Part shown: in pieces, positions 11,491 through 24,438 of the stretch
How positions within the stretch are numbered: position 1 is the first letter of the stretch
Layout: every line of letters begins with the position of its first letter
Program-made: the position numbers and the translations under genes
The notes under the pieces: model-generated
The model's input: the letters and a program-made list of their open reading frames with translations, nothing else
What the model was told of the DNA's origin: nothing
Databases searched by the model: none
NCBI RefSeq assembly: GCF_000182925.2
Contig: NC_026506.1
Span: 1,860,001-1,924,000 of the forward strand
Direction: 5' to 3'
DNA length: 64,000 bases
Source of the DNA: Neurospora crassa OR74A
Taxonomy: Eukaryota > Ascomycota > Sordariomycetes > Sordariales > Sordariaceae

Positions 11491-12309
11491 AAAATAACCT
11501 TATAAGTATTAATAATATTGAATATACTAGTACAAGGAAAATAGTTTATATATTATATTTATATAAATATCATTTATAATATATAATATACTTAGTACTT
11601 ATAATATAATTGTAATAATATTCTTATTTCTCATATTATAAATCTGTAGTGTAATGTTTACTTACTAATAAATTTCAGGGTATATTATTATATAGGCTAG
11701 GATACTAATGTTATAATATTTGCCTTAATATAGTACTAGAATAGTTACTAATAGCCAACTAGCTTCTATATTTAATTAAAAATTATATCTAACTTGTACT
11801 CATTATATTACTTACATTAGGGACAGCACGGTTAATACGGGTGCTGGTTGTATAGCTTAATTAAGATTTATGAAAGAGGAAAAGTCTATTTGAGATGCGG
11901 ATCCACTAGCGCTGAGAGGTTTTTATTAGGGCTGCGCGGACTGTACTACTATAACCAATACTATCTCTAGTCTTAAAGACCAGAGTCTATAACCTAGGCG
12001 CTAGCCCTATGTTATTACCTTTATATATTAGTATTATAGTACTACGTCTCAAATTCTATTATTATATTATAATATTATATTAAAACTTGATACTTAAAAC
12101 TATATAACTATTTTTTAATTAGACAATATATAAGAGATTAAATGAACATATATAAGCTTTCGAAATCAATGATTATCTTAATTTAGTTATATAGATACTA
12201 GCTTAGTAGTATTATAGAATATTTATATATAACTTATTATGAAGTGAAGTAATAAAAAACGTATAAAGTAGATTATAATATATATAATTATAAAAAAAGA
12301 GATATTATT

Positions 12310-12741
12310 AAAACTCTACTTTCACGTTTAGAAAATACTATTCGTACGTTAACACACTTCCACTTTTTCCTATATAACTTAATTTAACTCTTATATAAAA
12401 GGTCAAGTATAGTACCAAAGTACTTATTAGTTTTTAATAAACTTTTAAAAATAAAAAGTTTATAACTTTAAACATTACTTAATTTTATCTTTTCTAACTT
12501 TGATATATAGGATCCTTATAATTATCTACTTGTCAACTTTTTCTTTCTTTAATGTTCTCTAACGTAATAAAGAAGGAGTGTTTTTTAAAGTAGGAGTATT
12601 AAAGGGGGGGAAAATGAGAAAAATCTAATATATTTCTTAAGTTCGTTCGATATTGTATTAAATGCTAAAAACCAAAAATATTTGAACTTACTTTTCTTTC
12701 ACATATAAATAAACCTTTCTTAACATGCAAGTATAGTTTCT
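12310..12741. mobile_element. TIR element, copy 1 (RIP-mutated)
   Basis: The ends are inverted (AAACTCTACTTTCACGTT and AACATGCAAGTATAGTTT), and the whole stretch aligns by eye with 13393-13828. No coding capacity is visible. It is more decayed than copy 2. Confidence 0.6.
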
Positions 12742-13392
12742 CTGACATATACGTAAGAATAATAAGTATTTTTAACATATAATTATTAGAACTCCTAACT
12801 ATATATAGTTAACTAGAGAGCTCGTATTAGCTTAGTAGTTACTATAATAGTAATAAAGTTGGAAGATTTTATTAATTAAGATGATAGGGCAAGAGAGTAT
12901 TAGTATGGGTAACGTAGGATATATATTATTATACAAATAAGAAAAAGGGAGAGCTTATATAAGAAACTAGCAATATAAGTAAGAGCTGAATCTAAACTAG
13001 TCTATACACGTGTATATATATTAGGCTATATATAACTAAAGTTGTTGATATACTTAGTATAGTAGTATATAGTATAGTTATATTATTAACAAATTTTCTA
13101 ATAATTGGACAGTGTATATTACCTAGTAACTATATATTATAATATCATATTAGCTTACTTTATTAAAAAACTATAATTTTTATTAAGAGATACAATATAT
13201 AAGACTAGTAATTTAATTTCCAAAAGTAGCTTATATAGCTACAATGATACGATTTTACTATAGCAAAAGCAATAATATAATTAAATGATAGTTATAACTT
13301 AGCTTTATAATATACTTTTTAAAAACAAACTTACTTGAATATATATATTTAGAATTATATAAGCTGATACTAGCCTGAATATATATTATAGA

Positions 13393-13828
13393 AAAACTCT
13401 ACTCGCACGTTAGGAAAATAATATTTGTACGTGGATGTACTTTTACTTTTTAGATATAACTTAGTTAAACTTTAATATAGAAAATTGAGTATAATATTAA
13501 AATATTTATTAATTTTTAATAGACTTTTAAAGATATAAATTAAACTTATAGTCTTAAGCGTTATCCAAATCATACTTTTCCTAACCATTAGATACTAAAT
13601 TGTTTTATTCATTCACTTATTATCTTATCATTATCTTAAGAGTTTCTAGGGCTCTAGAGAACGAATGTTTTTTTAAAGTAGAAGTATTTCAGGAAGAAAA
13701 AAGAGAAGAAATCTAATATATTTTCTATATTATTCTATCTCTATTTTTGAGTTTCAAAGAGATATACTGAAGTTTCCATTTCTTTCCATATATAAATAGA
13801 GTTTCCCCAACGTGCGAGTAGAGTTTCC
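13393..13828. mobile_element. TIR element, copy 2
   Basis: The ends are AAACTCTACTCGCACGTT and AACGTGCGAGTAGAGTTT, a perfect 18-bp inverted repeat. Internal segments such as 'taatttttaatagactttta' have counterparts in copy 1, about 1.08 kb upstream. It is a non-autonomous element of about 435 bp. Its target duplication could not be read. Confidence 0.65.
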
Positions 13829-14249
13829 TTTTATTTATATTTTTTTTATTAGAGAGCTAGTAGTAGAAACTTACGAGAATATTATATATATATCTCTCTA
13901 TATATTCAAGCTAGTCATTTCACTAAATTGAAAAACATACAAGTTTTTTTTATTAACATAATTGATCCTAATAGTTGGACCTTTCTTTATAAAAATAAAA
14001 AAAGCTTACTAGTGAATTGGCTAAGTATAAACTTTAAAACATTAGTTAAAATAGTTATAATACTAGAAAAGGAGTAATGTAGAGTTACTAGACTTCTAGA
14101 TATAAATAAGTATACACATTCTTACTTATTACTAATCTATACTATTAGTATTACAAATAGCAAAGCGCAGTCTTAACTACTAGATATAATGTAGGTAGTT
14201 AAAATCTTAGCAAAAGAGGAGCCTTAGAACAAGCGGGGGTTAGCATTAA

Positions 14250-14955
14250 CAGGGGACATTATTATATAAAGGTGTCATATAAGATGTGAGAGTGTGAGAG
14301 CACTGGGGGTTGTCCATTCTCTACCGCGTGTCTCTTCTGGGGTCGCTCAGGCCCGGGAGAGGAGGGCTGGCGAAGGAATGACCGGCCTAGAGCACCATCC
14401 GCCTCGCCCCCGTCAGTTCGTCCGTGGCCCGGACCCCAATGTCTAGTCCCCAAGTCTCCAAAACCAACTGGGGAATAGAAAGTGGAAGCAACAGCCAAAG
14501 CATCTGGCGCACAGACTGGGGCTTCTGGTCCATACTCCTCTGATCCAGATCTTTCAAACCACCTTGACCACCTTCCCCACCTTTGGAAGGTCACCTTTGA
14601 AGAGTGGAAGAATGTACTTACTTGTAGACCTAGCAAGACCAGGGTTCCTTCCTGTTCATCCTGGTCTCTTTGGCGGAGCCATCTCTGATCACAGCCTAGA
14701 CTACGCTTCAACGCTGTGCTCTATTCTTATAAGTGGGCTTCCTACGAGAGGCTGCCCTTGGTTCCATCCGTCCACCTGCTCCGGCTTTATCTAACGACGA
14801 ACCGTATTTATTTCTTTTCATCACTCCCATCTCGAGCAAGACAAAATATTCAAGAACAGTAATTCGGCCTTTAGGACAACATCGATAGACATACACAATA
14901 CACACCAACGTCGTAGTACACCTACCCATATCAACACAACAACCACCAACACAAG
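14250..14955 (+). promoter_or_regulatory. Upstream region of the bZIP gene, at the island border
   Basis: Composition jumps from very AT-rich to normal at about 14250, 700 bp before the bZIP start codon. Several overlapping short frames exist on both strands, but none looks like a known protein. I take the stretch as promoter and 5' leader. A CA-rich, G-poor segment just before 14956 (ACAACAACCACCAACACAAG) is typical of a fungal leader. Confidence 0.5.
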
Positions 14956-16049
14956 ATGGCTCGGTCTCCTCCTGCTCCCACTACCGGGGACAATAAGCCG
15001 GGTACGGTGAAGAGGAAAGGTGAGTGCTGAATACCCATTCTTCCAGGGAAATCCACCGCAAAACGTCCTGACACGTTATCTTTGTTTGCGGTCACAGGCA
15101 CGAGAAGCGTCTCTACCCTCACGCCTTCACAGCTAGCTAGGAAGCGAGCAAATGATCGGGAAGCGCAACGCGCAATAAGAGCTCGCACTAAGGAGCTCAT
15201 TGAAAGGTTACAACGCGAATTAGAAGAATCAAGGGGAAGGGAGAACCGCGATGGAATGGTTCGTGAACTGCTTCAGAAGAACAAGGCATTGGAACACGAA
15301 GTACGAGCATTGAGGGAAGCCCTTGGCATCGGGAACCGACCGTTTCCTCAATCTGGTAAGCCAGTTTTGATGTTTTCTGTTCTTTCCTTTTTTTTTTTTT
15401 TTTTTTTTTTACAAAAAAAAGTTTGGTTTTTTTGTTCTTTTCTTTTTTCTTTTCTTTCTTCTTTTTTTTATTTTTATGATGTGGTCATTTCTATGATCTC
15501 AAAGGCTAATTCACTGTTACCAAAGGCTACGAGGTGGATGGACTGCAAACTTCGCCATCAGCAGTTCCAGGTCGCGGGGCATCTATCCCCCAAGGCTCCA
15601 CGGACTATGGTGCACCGACAAGCTTTGGGTCATCTTACCTCCCTACTCCTGAACCTTGTGAGGCATGGCCTCCGGTCGTCCCTGTCTCTTCAGTCACTGT
15701 TTCTTCAGTGGTTTCAAGTCCGTCGTCATCCACGGGGCATCCTGATGAGTACGCGGCTAGCCACGTCCCCACAAGCGTCCCTTCTTCCTTGATGGACTCA
15801 TCTGTAATGGGTCAAGCTACGGGAATCTCTTGCCTGGACGGTATGAAGGTCAACTACGACGAGATTGAAGCTGGTGAGTAGCTCCCGTGGTATCTGGTCG
15901 ATGTCTTATGTGCGCGCGTTTACTGACACGGCCTAGACCGCGGATACTGTCCGACCAGCGTTCCACAGCCGCAATCCTCTTATCTCCCCCAGCAGTCCTG
16001 GTCCATGTACCCCACATCAACTTACTATCCACAATCGCCTACGGTTTGA
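14956..16049 (+). CDS. bZIP transcription factor (fungal type)
   Basis: Four exons, 14956-15019, 15098-15355, 15526-15873 and 15937-16049, give 260 residues. All three introns are in phase 1, with donors GTGAGT, GTAAGC and GTGAGT. The basic region spans about residues 36-53 (RKRANDREAQRAIRARTK). A leucine-zipper-like coiled coil follows to about residue 100 (heptad leucines and other hydrophobics in ELIERLQRELEE and onward). The remainder is rich in Ser, Pro, Tyr and Gln, as in an activation region, and ends QSPTV. The protein should bind DNA as a dimer in the nucleus. The normally invariant Asn of the basic region is Asp here (residue 41); Arg49 is in its usual place. Intron 2 (170 nt) holds a T run of about 22 and ends in AAAG, so its acceptor is the least certain. 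Target genes cannot be inferred. Confidence 0.85.
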
Positions 16050-19000
16050 TGCTATATCAACACAAATGTCTGTTTTTTGAGGTCGAACAGCGTGTCGCGG
16101 ACGGGCAGCCTACGAGAAAACAGCTACAACAACACCAACTTTTTGGACAGCAATTACACATACAGATAACGACCATCGACGTCGATACAAAGGTCAACGA
16201 GGCGCAACGTTCTATGCAGTCCCCAGATTTGCGTAGGCAGTTTGTGTGAGAAGGCCAGCCCGCCTTCGCAAACTCGTTTGAAACACAGATCTTGGAGCGT
16301 TTACGTCACACATCAGCTACACAGCAAGCGGCTTGTTTTGTTGGGATGATAATTATTATGATTTCTTGGGGGGTCCATAACTCTGGAGCATCTGACCTTG
16401 TTTCCCATTATTTTGATCTCCAAGAGAAGACCACGGAGAAGAACAATGCATTTCTACGGCCGGCACGGGGGGGGGGGGGGGGGGGGTGTCCCTACGTTAT
16501 CTTATTTCTTCTACGGGTTATTCGGTTTGTATCCCTACCTGTTCCACCTACTCAAAAAGGGGGCAGATGGGATGGGTTAAGACTATCAAATGTGGGAGGG
16601 GCAAGCACCCCTTCTACTTTACACCGGCTGGGAGGGCAACGGTTCATGAAAACGCATCACTTGGCGCAATATGTTGGGTTTTTTTGGGGGGATGGGAGGT
16701 TTTTTTTTTTTTTCATTTTTGGTAGGCGGTCATACACAGCGAATTATAGAGGAACGGACAATGGCATGATCGGCTGGTGGAGTACGTATATCCTCATAGA
16801 TGGAGTTCGGTCATTTTTTCTTTTCTTTCTTGTTTTTGGTGTTTCTAGCATCTTTGGCGTTTGCATGGTTAGACTGTGTGTAGAAAAAAAGGCCGCCTTC
16901 CCATTGTGTAACTTAGTATGCAGGATGATTTATGACACTTGAATGAACCTGAAGCTACTGGATTGCCAGTGCCAAAGAGATCTCCCTCGCTGTTCTATAC
17001 GCAGCAAGAACATATGATGATTCGTGGTTACGAAACAGTCTGGAGGTCTTAAGCACATCACCACGCAAGTCAGAAGCACCATGCCACTTAGAGCACCTAG
17101 CATTGTGGTTTTGCGTAGGCGGAGACGTGGATGTGCATTCGGTCTGAAGCTCAGGAGCTCTAACAGTCTCTCTGATTGCACTGACCGCACTCGCCGGCGC
17201 CGTCCGATACGTCATAGTATTACGCTCTTCTTCGTCGGTGTAAGTAATTACTTAGCATGACCTCCATAGCTGTTTTCAGGTACTATGTATATAGTGTAAA
17301 CTAGTGTATAGCAATATGGAGGGTACGAGGGCGTCAAGGTACCGGGAAGGGATGGGGTGAAGCAAGGGTTCCTGGTCTTCTTCTTAGCGCTGGATTTAGA
17401 CAAGCACCGCTAGGGCGTGAAATACAACAACTCGAGAGATTGCTGCACGCAATTGGTTAATGGGTTTCAGCATGGAAGGCGCACAGAAAAAGTAAGAAAA
17501 GGGCAGATGGAATAGGTTAGCGAAACTCGAGGAGCGACCGCTTGGTGGGGCATGGTGCGTGGTGAGTGGTTTTCTTCTCCAAGGCCAGCGGAGCTCGGGG
17601 CTCTAGAGAACTGGCGATGGCTCGGTAAAGGGAGACCCATGTTAGCGTAGAGTGGCTTTGAGGGCGAATACTCAGAACTGCAAGCACGGTAGCGCGTACG
17701 TAGACCGGCGAGGTACATAGGCAAATCCAAAAGAGTGCCGAAGGGGCACTTCGGGCTCGGAGTTCACCGGGCTGTTGCCCACTCGGGCATGAAATGCTGT
17801 GGGTAGTGCCGAGCGCGACTGGCTTTAGCTCACGTTGCCAAGGCATGCCTGAGCCAAGAGGATACCAGACACACGGGTGAATCTGGCGAAGTTGGGTGAA
17901 GGGACAATTCCAGCTTGAAGGCCACACGCGGATCCACAGAGGTACATACAACTAGAGTGTGTGTCTATGTCAGGTACACTAGCACCCGAGAGACCGGTGC
18001 TCGGGCTTGTACGTGCACATTCGAGACCATCCAGCCCTGCTGGAGGAAGTTAGTATCCAAGGGGAAAGGACGGACGTGGTGCGTAGACGGACGGCTTTGG
18101 CCTTGTAAACCTTGAAATGGAATCAGTCCAAAGCGCATACGAGTCCAAAGGTTTCGACGGGCGAATCCGAGAACCCAAGGAATGCACGTACCGTGTTACT
18201 TGTGTGTCAGATGGCAAATTGGCGCTCTATGGATGGCTGACGCATCAGAGGTGCTATAGCGCTCGAGCCAATGGCAAATGGCCATCTCGTGGGGAATCCC
18301 TGGAAGGCCTTGATGCATAGGTACCCTTTAACTAACGAGGGAGACTACTGCATACCTCTAGTAGCTGAAGGCAAGCATGTTGGCCCAGTTGCTTCCCAGA
18401 GCCTCACTAGAACGGGCTTGTACCTGCCGGGAGGATATCAAAGTGAAGACGTAGACACATTCGGACTACATACTAGCTAAAAGCAATAAGCCTCGAACAC
18501 CACCGCCGCCACCACACCGCCGCCACCACGACGCTGGGAGTCCTAGGTTCATGCTCGTGAATAGTGTCAGACGAGTCAACTTTCAAATAAATCCGTCTCA
18601 GAAACTGGCCACATGTGGCTCACGGCCACTGGCCCATCAAATTAGGGAACAATACTGAGCAACCACGCGTAAGAGTGCTAAACCTTGGGGATGAACTGGG
18701 CGATTACCCCAACATGCTTGATCAGCAAATACCATCACTATACTAGTGCCTGACTCCACAATCACGGAGAGCTTTTTTTTGGGGCGTAATTTCTTGTAAT
18801 GCATTGACCGGACGAATGGGAAAGCTATTGAGATTTGGATAGGAGATTTTGATACATACATGCATATACAGCCTTTTGGGAGGCTATAGCAAGCTGATGC
18901 GGTTGGGCGACACCTGCATAGTAATGGATACCTGCTCATGGTTTATGCCCACAGCCCCCATCCCGGTTCCTCCGCGTCTACCCCGACCTCTCAGGCACCG

Positions 19001-21640
19001 AGGCGAGAACGGAGAGGACGGCGGGACAGCGGGGATGGGAGTACGGGGAGTACGGGGAGTACGGGGATGATACGGAGACGGGGACGGAGGGGGCACATTG
19101 GGGGGGGGGGGGGGGGAAGGTAGCATCCTGGGTGTGGTGGCTCATGTGGTTTCGAAGGCAGCAAGGTTCAGGAAAGGGATGACGGACGCAGGGGACGTGT
19201 AAGAGTAGACAGTCGGTGGGCGGTGGACGTGAGCCTGGACGGTGGACGCAAACAATAGCCGACGAGGAGAGGAGGAATACGGGTGGAGGCGCGCACAGCT
19301 ACTTGGTGCTCGCGATTAGACCGCAGCGCGAGAGGACCGTCAAGGCACTTGAATTCTATTTTTTTTTTTTCGTCTGTTCGTCTCCTGGTCGCCTTTTCAA
19401 AGAAACAGGGTTGTTGTTCCTCCAGTCGCAAGCGCATTGGCGCATGGTGCATGCATGGTAAGGACTCCCATTTCTGCGATGCAGTTTCTGCCCGAGTTTT
19501 GAGAAGACCGGTATCCACCCAATATCGCTGCCAGCGATCTCACTAGTAAAGTAAAAGTAGCGCTGTGTGGATTTCATGTCGGGCCCCATCCTCCCGAGAC
19601 TGTACCTCCATCATCTATCTGGTGAACCTATCAACCTGTCTACGCTACCCGACACTACCGCCTCTGTACGCCGTACACTACACTAAGGGCGTTGGCGGCC
19701 ATCTTTACTATGTACTATGCAGTGGGTATATACAATACGCTAGGAGTCGACCGGAATAGGTAGTTAGGTAGTGTACACGTGCAGTGCAATACACTACCAC
19801 TACCGAGACTACCACCCAGAATCTCGCCCAGGCCGAAGCTGACCCTTGAGATCTACATGCCGATCAAACTGAGGTCGGGTGTACTGCGGTACTTCCGGTG
19901 CGAGCAGAAGCCCCCGTGGTACACCTGTACTGTGCACGATGTAGACGTCTACTACGCAGTACCTATCTGCATTAGTAAGTTCTTCGATAAACTTTATCGT
20001 TGTGCGTATATGCAGTAGGGGAATAAGTTAGGTAGTGCATGTATAGTATACAAACATGATCCCTGTACATCTGGCATCACAGGAAACAGCTCGAATTCAG
20101 CATTAGGGGAAGTTCTTACCCGAAGGGGTACTTTACTAATATATAAGACTAGGATTCTGGGCCGCAGAAATGGTTTGCATTTAATAGGTCCAGTTGTGTG
20201 TGATTGCAAAAGGGGGAGTTGCACTAATAAGGGATAATACTGTATATAGTATACCTAAGGAAGCGATGGGAAGTGCACAGCAGCTTGGGAGGATCCCTTT
20301 CCCCTTGTCCTCTGCAGCACAAACCCGGACAAATTTCGGAGACGCGAATAGCGAGGAGACTGCCAAACTACACAGTTGCGCTGGCCTTGGGGGGACGAGT
20401 GGTGGGTCAAGTTCCTCCGCCTCTTGAATACTGTACTATATAGTGTATAACACAGCAGTGTGCGTAGTCAATGTTAGTCCCTACTATCATGCGCTGGTGT
20501 CCGTAGCTGAACATGCCTGGCAGACTCGCCACCTCAGTCTAGGTAAGCGCCAGTGTTGAGAGTCACAGCTGATTAGATGCCTTGCCTTACTGGTAACCCT
20601 TTGGCCCGTGAGCGCGCACGTCTTTGAAAGAAAGAATAATAGGCTATGCACTGCTATATACATCAACTCTTGAACGTTTCACTTAGCGCAGGTTTTGTAG
20701 GAAGGTCTGCAGAACTCTACAAAAAGTTGATAGGAGAACTATATTCAAAACGAAAAACCGAATAGGATGTATAGAGCCTGCGGAACGCATCTAGCTGATA
20801 CCAGCTTATTGTATAAGATATGGTAGAATGGTAATTGAATCTTACATAGTATATTAGAATCCGGCGCTGACGGACTTTCTAGGGATAATGTGTACAAACT
20901 GTAGTACTTACCTCTAACCAATAGGCACTAAAGGGGCATCGGCCAAGCCCCAAAGCAGATGCATACGCAGTACACCAGTGTGATGTAGTGGAGAAGAAAG
21001 CCGTTGCGGCACCGATGCTGTCACTGATCGGTTGGAAGAAGCGGGGAGATGATGGATCATCCGGTGACGCAAACCGAACAGTCGGTCACTTCATTCGACC
21101 TCCTCAGTACCTATGCATGGTGTTTTGTTGTCGGTTGTTTGGGACCACCACCGCCCTAGATGTTAGTCTTGTCTTCGACATTCAGGTTGACTACGCCTTA
21201 GATATCTCTCTTCCGTGACTGTAAGTGACGCCACGCTGTGCCCGGATGCTACTGTACTTGTAGTACGTAGGCAAAGAGAATCTGTGGCGGCACGTAGGTT
21301 CATGTTTCGAAGGAGGTGGCGTCTGATGTGCGTTTTCCATTCCTTTCAAGTTTATACATTTACACAACCATATCGGCTGCTAACTTGTCTCGCCATTCTT
21401 TGCACGCTGAATCTTCCAGGTTGCCTGCTCAAGAGTGAAGCGGACCCGTTAGCTTCCTCCCCGTTCATCTCAAACTCATGTGGCTACCTTACCCAGTACT
21501 TCGGCTTGGACGCGGGTTGGCCGTTAACCGATAAGTCAGTCTTAACGATACTACAACGACTCTGGCACCCCGATCTGTGATCCCGCAGCAAGTCCCTGAC
21601 TCTCTTCCTACGTCGTACAGTACCCGGCTGATCTAACGGG
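16050..21640. other. 5.6 kb of normal composition without a recognisable gene
   Basis: Many short frames occur on both strands, but none shows a family I know or a convincing exon chain. The stretch contains a G run of about 20 (16467-16486), a G run of about 17 (19100-19116), a GAGTACGGG-type microrepeat (about 19030-19100), a CCGCCACCA microrepeat (about 18500-18535) and several T runs. The first few hundred bases are probably 3' UTR of the bZIP gene. Decayed genes or unknown small genes cannot be excluded. Confidence 0.5.
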
Positions 21641-21934
21641 ACCCGACTCGTGCACTCTCCACAGTGGCTACTTCCCGTAATCTTCCCGCCCGGTCCAGAT
21701 GGTTTATGGGCCAGGAGTTGGGGGGCCAGGTGGGGTCAACCGCTCCGGTTCCCCATGTCCGGATGTCCCCGGATCCCGCGATGCCGCACCTGTTTTGGTG
21801 CCTGTCTTGTGGATGCGGGTGCAAAGGCCAAGGAGGCGGAGGCCGGGACCGGGAGGTTGTCCTTGATCACCAACCTTGATCACCATGAATCATCACTGAA
21901 CCATGAGCATGGGTCCCGAAGCACTCCCGTCGCC

Positions 21935-24151
21935 ATGTCGGGCGTGGCTACGGACACGGTTACCGAGACAATTATTGAGTCTGCACCCCAGCGGCACCTC
22001 ACCCGTGCGAAGGCTGCCTCTTTGGGTCACCTACCCCAGAAAGACCAGCTTATCGTCATCACTCTCGCTCTCGCTAGGTTGAGTGAACCGCTTGTCCACA
22101 CCTCTCTTCAGGTAGGCTCTCCATAATCTGTCATGCAGCGAACGGCTCGTCCATTGCTGACTGTTGGCTATATCAAGTCCTATATGTTCTACCAGCTGCA
22201 GTGGTTCAACCCCGACCTTCCTGACTCTACTATTGCCGGCCAGGCTGGCATTCTTCAGTCAGTCTTTCTCCCAATGGTGTATCAAGCATATATTCCATGG
22301 ATCGCCGCCGTAGCGACATGTTAGCGGTCGCCGTTGCGGATCTGCAATTCCAAATCAGTGCCAATTTTATAGCTGCCCAATTTCTTACCGCTATGCTGTG
22401 GGGGTGAGTTGCCGACTCTCCTCGGTGTGGCCGCAAAATCGTGCTTTTGATCGGTCTCGGTGGTATAAGTACGTTTCTGGTAACTGCTTCAGCCGATGCT
22501 CTCATCATTCAAGAGTTAAGAGTTTTGGTCACTGTTTCCGTGCTTCTGCTAAAGGTAACTTTTCAAAGTGCTATTGTGCCTCGGCTTCGGCCTCTCTACT
22601 TCGTTCTGGGAAGCTCTTCTCTTTAGGTCTTTGGGTGGAATGACGAATGGGAACAAAGTCGTTCTCAGAACCATGTAAGTATGGCCTGGATGAGTAATTG
22701 TACTTCCATTCGTGTTAACCTCCCAAATCTTGTGCTGACACATCGTGCTTACAGGATTAGTGAAACTGTCAAGGAGAAGAAGTAAATTCACCTCTCTAGC
22801 CCGGGACCTTTGTCCTTCTTTCCCACCGACCCTAAACAATGTAATGGGTATGATTGATACCAATCCAGGGCCTTTCCGCTACTTCCTATGACTTTCACCA
22901 CTGGCATCATTATTGGTCCTATACTGGGCGGTCTTCTTTCAGACCTGCGGGAACCTACCCTGACAGGTTTGGCAAAATCAACTTCTTTACACACTTCCCA
23001 TATGCTGCTCCAAACATTCTGTCGGCGGTGTTTCTCTTTTTGGCCTCGATTTTTGTCTGGCTTTTCTTGAAAGAGGCAAGTTTATCTCATGCTGATCATG
23101 TCACCCCCCACCCTCCAAACAGCAAAACTCAAAAAAGGCAGGAATTTCGCTTCTGTGACTCTCTCAGACGCTGGACTCGGGTGCAATGGTGCGGGATAGG
23201 GGCCTGGAACTGGGGCAGAAGCTTCGGAGATGCTTTTCTCGCGGTGACACGGAGGCGTTCTATGCACCACTGGCATCCACAGACTCAAGTGCCGAGCTGG
23301 AGCTTGGTTCTGCAATCGAAGAAAGAAAGTCCTCAGTCAAGCCGACGTACGGTGGTGCTGGGAAGCATCATCAGGTCCGGAGGCGATATACTCAGCGGCT
23401 CCCCTTCCGACGCATCTTTACGCGAAACGTCAGCTTCACACTTGTTGCAAACTTTTTCCTTGCGTTTCACGTGGGTACCTTCAACTCGCTGTGGTTCGTC
23501 TTCCTTACCACCCCCGTGTACGACCCAACCAAAACCGCAGCCTCTCCGAATGCGTTGGTGCGGAATCCCCCATTCATCTTTACCGGGGGCTTAAGCCTAC
23601 AACCCCGTGAAGTGAGTACGGCCATGGCTATTCTCAATGTAATCGGAATCGGCCTTCAGCTCGGACTTTACCCGTGCCTTTCTGCACGGTTGGGTACGTT
23701 CAGAAGCTGGCACTTCTTCCTCCTGTTTCTTCCCATTACTTACTTCCTAGTGCCATACCTAAGCTTGGTGCCGAGCTCTTCGCCGCCGTCAACTCTAAAG
23801 GACGGCATTGCAGTTTGGGTGGCCATGGCCGGAGTGCTCGCCCTTCAGGTCGCCGGACGTACGTTTGTGTTGCCAGCGCAGACCATTCTAGTCAACAACT
23901 GCACTCCGCATCCTGGTGTGCTGGGTACGGTACACGGCATCGGGCAGAGCGTTAGCAGTTTTGCCAGAACCTTGGGGCCCATGCTTTGTGGCTTCTTGTA
24001 AGGCCTTGGCCTAAATATGGATATTGTTGGTGCAGCATGGTGGGGTTTGAGCGCGTAGCTTTACATACTCGGATTCCTGGCCAGCTTATCAGTGTGGGAA
24101 GGTGATGGACATGAGATATGGTGAGAGGGTGACACCGAGGATGACATGTAG
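21935..24151 (+). pseudogene. Broken MFS transporter gene (YCR023C/TetA-like drug:H+ antiporter group)
   Basis: Pieces of one MFS protein lie in order. The N-terminal piece includes LARLSEPLVHTSLQ. Then SYMFYQLQWFNP and ANFIAAQFLTAMLWG lead into motif A (VADSPRCGRK), followed by GGMTNGNKVVLRTM, ISETVKEKK, YQSRAFPLLPM, GIIIGPILGGLL and FPYAAPNILSAVFLF, and a C-terminal half from 23168. Convincing introns are 22112-22177, 22258-22358, 22675-22754 and a GC-AG intron 23076-23167. Two further introns, near 22550-22627 and 22782-22860, are uncertain. The gene is dead as read: TGA at 22405 replaces the Arg before VAD in motif A, a frameshift lies near 22945, and stops at 23999, 24056 and 24122 interrupt the last helix and tail (AAWWGLSA, GDGHEI). 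The start is inferred at 21935. Several independent lesions argue against a sequencing error. Confidence 0.8.
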
Positions 24152-24364
24152 CATACGAGTGCGCAATTTTAGAGCTAGATGCTCAACGCAGCGTATCGTG
24201 GGCATCTTGATTATCCTACAAGTTGCGGTTAGCAGTGTACTTTTTGAATCCTGTCCTTGTCTGTCTTTTCCTTGGAAGGGACTTACTCGTAGCTGGTCGA
24301 AAGGGAACATTAGTATTATATGAGGATTCTTAAATGCGATAATAAACGTGCACGTCATCGGAAA

Positions 24365-24438
24365 TCCTTCGTGGCGCAATTGGCTAGCGCGTCAGACTGT
24401 TAATCTGGAGGCTGTAAGTTCGATCCTTACCGAAGGAG
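24365..24438 (+). tRNA. tRNA-Asn (anticodon GTT)
   Basis: A complete cloverleaf of 74 nt without an intron. The acceptor stem TCCTTCG pairs with CGAAGGA, and the discriminator is G. The A box is TGGCGCAATTGG, the anticodon loop CTGTTAA (anticodon GTT) and the T-loop GTTCGATCC. CCA is not encoded, as expected for a nuclear tRNA gene. It decodes AAC and AAT. It stands alone between the MFS relic and a small inverted-repeat element. Confidence 0.95.

Noticed and set aside
18884-19126. Pro/Ser-rich frames around 19.0 kb
   Set aside because: Product of GAGTACGGG-type microrepeats and a G run. No gene structure seen.
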